The notes beneath the pieces are model-generated. The model was not told the origin of the DNA, made no database searches, and worked only from the letters and a program-made list of their open reading frames with translations. From contig NZ_JAPDUW010000002.1 in assembly GCF_026015295.1 (NCBI RefSeq), positions 176,397 through 240,396 of the forward strand: a stretch of DNA of 64,000 nucleotides, read 5' to 3'. Made by a program: the position numbers and the translations under genes. The DNA comes from Segatella copri (GTDB lineage Bacteria > Bacteroidota > Bacteroidia > Bacteroidales > Bacteroidaceae). Positions 59,323-64,000 of this stretch are shown in pieces (positions within the stretch are counted from its first letter, which is position 1; every line of letters begins with the position of its first letter).

Positions 59323-62300
59323 AAAACAACGGCTGAACGACAACATCAAGGCGATAGAGACAGCATTCATCCTTGACAGGGAACAGCGCACGCCGACCGC
59401 CCGTGAGCGTCTCCTTCTGGAGCGTTACTGCGGATTCGGGGGATTGAAGTGCATCCTGAACCCTGCCAGGGAACTGGCGGATGCCGTCCATTGGGCAAAG
59501 TCAGACCTTGAGTTGTTTGCTCCAACAGTGGAGCTGCATAGACTTATCCGTGAAAACAGCAAGAATGAAAGCGAGTACAAACAGTTGATGGACAGTCTGA
59601 AACAGTCTGTCCTCACGGCATTCTACACGCCGTCAGCCGTTACGGAGGCTCTGACGGATGTGTTGAAAGAGCATCAGATTATCCCCGAAAAGGTGCTTGA
59701 ACCATCGGCAGGCATCGGTGCCTTTGTCGATTCGGTCTTGGATAACAATCCCAAGGCAGACATTATGGCGTTTGAAAAAGACCTGCTTACGGGAAAGATA
59801 CTCCGCCATCTGCACCCGGAGCAGAAAGTGCGCATAGAGGGATTCGAGAAGATAGAAAAGCCTTTCAATGACTACTTCGACCTCGCCATCTCAAATATTC
59901 CCTTTGGCGATGTTGCCGTGTTTGATCCGTCCTATACAGCCATGAAAGGCATGAGGGCTCTTGTCACCAGACGCATACACAACTACTTCTTTGTCAAGGC
60001 TCTTGATACGGTAAGGGACGGCGGGTTGGTTGCCTTCATCACCTCACAAGGCGTATTGAATGCCAAAAACAACAGTGCCGCGCGTTTTATGATGCTCTAT
60101 CATGCAGATCTCGTGTCAGCGATTCGTCTTCCCAACAACCTGTTCACGGAAAATGCCAATACGGAAGTGGGCAGTGACCTCATCATCCTCCAGAAAAACA
60201 GCCAAAAGGAGTCGCTGCGAGGAGACGACAACCTGCTTGATACCGTCTATAATGACGAGAACCGCATTCCGACAAGCAACTACTTTCTGGAGCATCCGGA
60301 ACGCATTATCCATACAACGGCAAAGTTGGACACCGACCCGTTCGGCAAACCTGCAATGATATACACGCATGAGGATGGTGTGGAAGGCATTGCAGAGGAT
60401 TTGCGAAGGATGCTCCATGAAGACTTTAAGAAGAACCTCAATTTGAACCGATACTTGGGGATAGAGGAAACAAAGGCTGAGGAAGTTAAGGAGGTTGAAG
60501 AAACAGAAAAGATAGAAAAAACAGAGAAGATGAAGCCGTCCATTGAGGAAAAGCAGAACGATACGGTAGTATCCTTGCAAAAGCAGGAAAAGCCTACTGA
60601 TGATGCTGAGCTATCCCAAAAGTCTAATCATCAGCAGCCACCAGTCCAAATGACTCTGTTTGACCTTTGGGGAATGGAAGAAGAAAAACGTCTGACTGTC
60701 CATGCTACAAAGAAGAAAGCAGAGGTAACAGTGGGAGCTGTCGCCAAGAAAGTGTCAAGGAAGAGAGCAAGTCCGTTGGTAAAAAGCGTCAATCCGACTT
60801 TTGAAGTTGTGACAAAGCCTGTGGAAAAAGAAGAAAAGCCTTCGTTGACAGATGCAAAAGATCAGGAAACAGCACAGGAGACAAAACCAATCCTGCCTGG
60901 GGATGAGCCATACGCAAGCATCTCTTGGGAAGAGAATCCGCCAATCAACGGCTTTTACGAGATGATGATGACCATGGCTCCCGAAGACAGGGTGCTGCTG
61001 CGCCAAAAGGCGGAACTGCACCGTCAGGAACAGCTCAAGGCTTTGGGCGTTGAAGATACGCTTGATCCGAAGTTCAAGCCGCCGATGGAACCGATAGAAG
61101 TTCTCAAAGTTCAAATCGGGCATGGGCAGTCGAAAGGGAATGAGGCAAAAGAAGATTCCAAGACTCAGAGCACATTGAAAGAAACAAATCATGAGCGGGA
61201 ACAACAAAAAGAGCAAGAAAGAAAGCGGGAAGAGCTGGCAAAGAAGAAAGAGGATGCTATGAAGCCCCGTCCATTTGATGAGAAACTGGATAGTTTTCAT
61301 CGTGAGGGTTCTATGGTGCTCGACTCTGCCAAAAACATCGGTGTATTGAAAGACCTTACCAAGTATGGTGCTACCTTCATGCCGTTGGATCTGAATATGG
61401 AGCAGAAAGAAAAGGCAGTCTTGTATATCGCCCTCCGTGATGCCTATCAGAAACTTTACACCTATGAAGCGGAAGAACAGACGGAAAACAAGCAGATGCG
61501 TGAGAGTCTGAATGTCTATTATGATGCTTTCTTCATCCGCTTCGGCAACCTCAATGCCAAGCAGAACGTGAAGTTAATCCTTATGGATGCCTCAGGGCGC
61601 GACATGCTGTCGTTGGAACGGGTGGAAAACGGACAGTTCACAAAGTCAGACATCTTCGACCACCCGGTCTCTTTTTCGCTTGACGAGGTCAGTCATGTGG
61701 ATTCTCCAGAGGAAGCGCTCACCGCCTCACTCAACAAGTTCGGCCGTATCGACTTGCCGTATATGACTGAATTATCGGATATGCCGGAACAGGAACTGAC
61801 GGAAGCGCTTAAAGGGCGCATCTATTACAATCCGCTCATAGATGGCTACGAGATAGCCGACCGCTTCATTGCTGGCAATGTCATAGAGAAAGCGGAGCGT
61901 ATAGAAGAATGGCTGAAGGAAAATCCCGACCATGCAATCGTGAGGGAGTCGTTGGAAGCCTTGAAGGCAAGCATTCCCGAACCGATAGCCTTTGAGGACC
62001 TGGACTTCAACTTCGGTGAGCGTTGGATACCTACAGGTGTGTATTCCGCTTACATGAGCCACCTCTTCAATACACAGGTCAGCATCGTCTATTCTGACAG
62101 CATGGACGAATATTCGGCAAAATGCAGTATGAAGACCATGGCCATCACGGATGAGTATATGGTGAAGGGATATTACCGCAACTATGACGGCATGAGTCTT
62201 CTGAAACATGCCCTGCACAACACTTGTCCCGACATGATGAAGAGCATCGGTGAGGATGAACACGGCAACGACATCAAGGTGCGTGACAGCGAGGGCATAC

Positions 62301-64000
62301 AGCTTGCCAATGCCAAGATTGACGAAATCCGCAACGGGTTCTCTGAATGGCTGGAGGAGCAGTCTGACTCCTTTAAGGAACGCTTGACCACAATGTACAA
62401 CCGGAAGTTCAACTGCTTCGTGCGTCCGAAGTATGACGGTTCTCACCAGACCTTCCCCGGCTTGGATCTGAAAGCCCTTGGCGGAAAGTATGGTGTCAAG
62501 AGTGTGTACCCAAGTCAGAAGGACTGTGTATGGATGCTTTTGCAGAACGGCGGCGGGATATGTGACCACGCCGTAGGTACAGGCAAGACCCTCATCATGT
62601 GCATGGCTGCGCATGAGATGAAACGTCTCGGTATAGCTCACAAGCCGATGATTATCGGGCTGAAAGCCAATGTCGCGGAGATTGCCGTCACCTATCAGAC
62701 GGCTTATCCCCATGCGAGGATACTCTATGCCTCGGAGAAGGATTTTTCCACCAAGAACCGTGTCAGCTTCTTCAACAACATCAAGAACAACGACTATGAC
62801 TGTGTAATCATGTCGCATGACCAGTTCGGGAAGATACCGCAATCGCCAGAACTCCAGCGGCAGATATTGCAGGCGGAGCTTGATACCGTGGAGGAAAACT
62901 TGGAAGTGATACGCACGCAGGGCAAAGACGTGTCACGGGGAATGCTCAAAGGACTGGAAAAGCGAAAGCAGAATCTGGAGGCAAAGTTGCAGAAGATAGC
63001 CTACAGCATCGAGCAGCGCACCGATGATGTGGTGGATTTCCGCATGATGGGCATCGACCACTTGTTTGTGGACGAGAGCCACCAGTTCAAGAACCTCATG
63101 TTCAACACCAGACACGACCGTGTGGCAGGACTTGGCAACAGCGAGGGAAGCCAGAAGGCACTCAACATGCTCTTTGCTATCCGTACCATACAGGAGCGGA
63201 CAGGCAGAGATCTGGGAGCGACATTCCTGTCGGGAACAACCATCAGTAACTCACTGACTGAGTTGTATCTGCTTTTCAAGTACCTGCGCCCCAAGGAACT
63301 GGAGCGTCAGGACATCCGCTGTTTCGATGCGTGGGCGGCAATCTTCGCCAAGAAAACTACCGACTTCGAGTTTAACGTCACCAACAACATCGTACAGAAG
63401 GAACGTTTCAGATACTTCATCAAGGTACCGGAGCTTGCTGCTTTCTACAACGAGATAACCGACTATCGCACGGCGGAGGCGGTTGGTGTGGACAGACCAC
63501 AGAAGAACGAGATTCTTCATAACATACCACCGACACCCGAGCAGGAGGACTTCATCCAAAAGCTGATGGAGTTTGCCAAGACGGGTGATGCCACCATCCT
63601 CGGCAGACTGCCATTGTCGGAAACAGAGGAAAAGGCAAAGATGCTCATAGCCACGGACTATGCCCGAAAGATGGCTCTCGACATGCGCATGATAGACCCG
63701 ACTTGTGAGGATCATCCCGACAACAAGGCAAGCCATTGTGCCAAGATGATAGCGGACTATTACAAACGCTATGACAATTACAAGGGCACACAGTTCGTAT
63801 TCTCAGATCTTGGCACATACAGACCTGGGGAATTCAACGTGTATTCTGAAATCAAGCGTAAGCTGATAGAGGATTATGGAATACCTTCATCTGAAATCCG
63901 CTTCATTCAGGAGTGCAAGAACGAGAGGGCAAGAAAGGCGGTGATAGCAGCCATGAACGAGGGTTCGGTACGAGTATTGTTCGGCTCCACATCTATGTTA
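59309..64000 (+). CDS. Giant N6-methylase/SNF2 helicase fusion of the ICE (partial at right edge)
   Basis: 1564 residues before the window ends, no stop. An N-terminal N6-adenine methylase-like domain has [10 protein letters not shown] near 132 and [10 protein letters not shown] near 195 (NPPF-type motif). A long Glu/Lys-rich linker (about 390-560) follows, then a helicase region with [11 protein letters not shown] near 1087 (Walker A) and [11 protein letters not shown] near 1253 (DEAH-like). The start ATG at 59309 overlaps the DUF1896 stop. Such BcgIA/SNF2-like proteins are typical of CTnDOT relatives and may protect or unwind the transferring DNA. The C-terminal helicase lobe is outside the window. 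Confidence 0.9.
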   Translation, partial: MAYNRKQRLNDNIKAIETAFILDREQRTPTARERLLLERYCGFGGLKCILNPARELADAVHWAKSDLELFAPTVELHRLIRENSKNESEYKQLMDSLKQSVLTAFYTPSAVTEALTDVLKEHQIIPEKVLEPSAGIGAFVDSVLDNNPKADIMAFEKDLLTGKILRHLHPEQKVRIEGFEKIEKPFNDYFDLAISNIPFGDVAVFDPSYTAMKGMRALVTRRIHNYFFVKALDTVRDGGLVAFITSQGVLNAKNNSAARFMMLYHADLVSAIRLPNNLFTENANTEVGSDLIILQKNSQKESLRGDDNLLDTVYNDENRIPTSNYFLEHPERIIHTTAKLDTDPFGKPAMIYTHEDGVEGIAEDLRRMLHEDFKKNLNLNRYLGIEETKAEEVKEVEETEKIEKTEKMKPSIEEKQNDTVVSLQKQEKPTDDAELSQKSNHQQPPVQMTLFDLWGMEEEKRLTVHATKKKAEVTVGAVAKKVSRKRASPLVKSVNPTFEVVTKPVEKEEKPSLTDAKDQETAQETKPILPGDEPYASISWEENPPINGFYEMMMTMAPEDRVLLRQKAELHRQEQLKALGVEDTLDPKFKPPMEPIEVLKVQIGHGQSKGNEAKEDSKTQSTLKETNHEREQQKEQERKREELAKKKEDAMKPRPFDEKLDSFHREGSMVLDSAKNIGVLKDLTKYGATFMPLDLNMEQKEKAVLYIALRDAYQKLYTYEAEEQTENKQMRESLNVYYDAFFIRFGNLNAKQNVKLILMDASGRDMLSLERVENGQFTKSDIFDHPVSFSLDEVSHVDSPEEALTASLNKFGRIDLPYMTELSDMPEQELTEALKGRIYYNPLIDGYEIADRFIAGNVIEKAERIEEWLKENPDHAIVRESLEALKASIPEPIAFEDLDFNFGERWIPTGVYSAYMSHLFNTQVSIVYSDSMDEYSAKCSMKTMAITDEYMVKGYYRNYDGMSLLKHALHNTCPDMMKSIGEDEHGNDIKVRDSEGIQLANAKIDEIRNGFSEWLEEQSDSFKERLTTMYNRKFNCFVRPKYDGSHQTFPGLDLKALGGKYGVKSVYPSQKDCVWMLLQNGGGICDHAVGTGKTLIMCMAAHEMKRLGIAHKPMIIGLKANVAEIAVTYQTAYPHARILYASEKDFSTKNRVSFFNNIKNNDYDCVIMSHDQFGKIPQSPELQRQILQAELDTVEENLEVIRTQGKDVSRGMLKGLEKRKQNLEAKLQKIAYSIEQRTDDVVDFRMMGIDHLFVDESHQFKNLMFNTRHDRVAGLGNSEGSQKALNMLFAIRTIQERTGRDLGATFLSGTTISNSLTELYLLFKYLRPKELERQDIRCFDAWAAIFAKKTTDFEFNVTNNIVQKERFRYFIKVPELAAFYNEITDYRTAEAVGVDRPQKNEILHNIPPTPEQEDFIQKLMEFAKTGDATILGRLPLSETEEKAKMLIATDYARKMALDMRMIDPTCEDHPDNKASHCAKMIADYYKRYDNYKGTQFVFSDLGTYRPGEFNVYSEIKRKLIEDYGIPSSEIRFIQECKNERARKAVIAAMNEGSVRVLFGSTSML

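Larger units (their letters stand above)
51005..64000. mobile_element. Left end of a CTnDOT-like integrative conjugative element (partial)
   Basis: Gene order integrase, small HTH genes in both orientations, DUF3945-type protein, topB, DUF1896 protein and a giant methylase/helicase is the integration/excision end of CTnDOT-type elements of Bacteroidales. The integrase lies close to the boundary with the defence island, as expected for attL. The exact junction is in 51005-51368, a gap with several short AGGAA/TAACC repeats but no gene. The right end and the conjugation genes lie beyond the window. Base composition is more GC-rich here than in the island. Confidence 0.85.

Overview
The window comes from a Bacteroidales genome, most likely a gut Prevotella/Segatella (P. 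copri-like). That assignment is inference. The direct signs are Bacteroidetes-type promoters (TTTG, then about 20 bp, then TAnnTTTG), a Mfa-type fimbrial locus, a T9SS-type C-terminal sorting domain, NusG-like UpxY antiterminators, an HU / smalltalk / amidase trio, and a CTnDOT-style conjugative element.

Layout. 1-8.1 kb: end of a fimbrial locus (partial major-subunit-like gene, fimbrial lipoprotein, 2075-residue secreted adhesin). 8.2-51 kb: a long accessory island made almost entirely of conflict and defence modules, separated by short mosaic repeats and by three copies of an upxY promoter-leader-gene block (8.3, 21.8 and 36.1 kb; only the first is intact). Modules in order: a RelE/ParE toxin-antitoxin pair; a seven-gene cluster of ABC-3C system, NdpA-like protein, SIR2, HerA and nuclease-SIR2 (11.1-20.6 kb); amidase, smalltalk and HU on the minus strand; two small proteins sharing a GGNN motif around a five-palindrome array; a YafQ-type TA pair; a HEPN / unknown / SecB-like / WYL operon leading into a CBASS pair (CD-NTase with AGS-C sensor, SLATT effector); a trypsin-like protease with a membrane partner; an AAA_13 ATPase with a small alpha/beta protein and a two-TM protein; a Panacea-type TA pair; and a tight operon of cytosine-5 methyltransferase, double-GHKL kinase, receiver protein and caspase-like protease (39.5-43.9 kb). 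After an ORF-less group II intron and a transposase scrap comes a HEPN-like gene whose 3' end overlaps a tRNA-like RNA with a greatly lengthened anticodon arm, then a 1071-residue nuclease-plus-helical-repeat protein.

51-64 kb: left end of an integrative conjugative element (tyrosine integrase, four HTH proteins, DUF3945-type protein, TopB, DUF1896 protein and a giant methylase/helicase that runs off the window).

The two observations I would follow first are the methyltransferase / kinase / receiver / protease operon, which reads as a complete phospho-signalling defence circuit, and the tRNA-like RNA between the HEPN and nuclease genes. The spacer repeats, duplicated upxY leaders, and topB and HTH fragments stranded between modules suggest that the island was assembled by repeated recombination and by passing ICEs.
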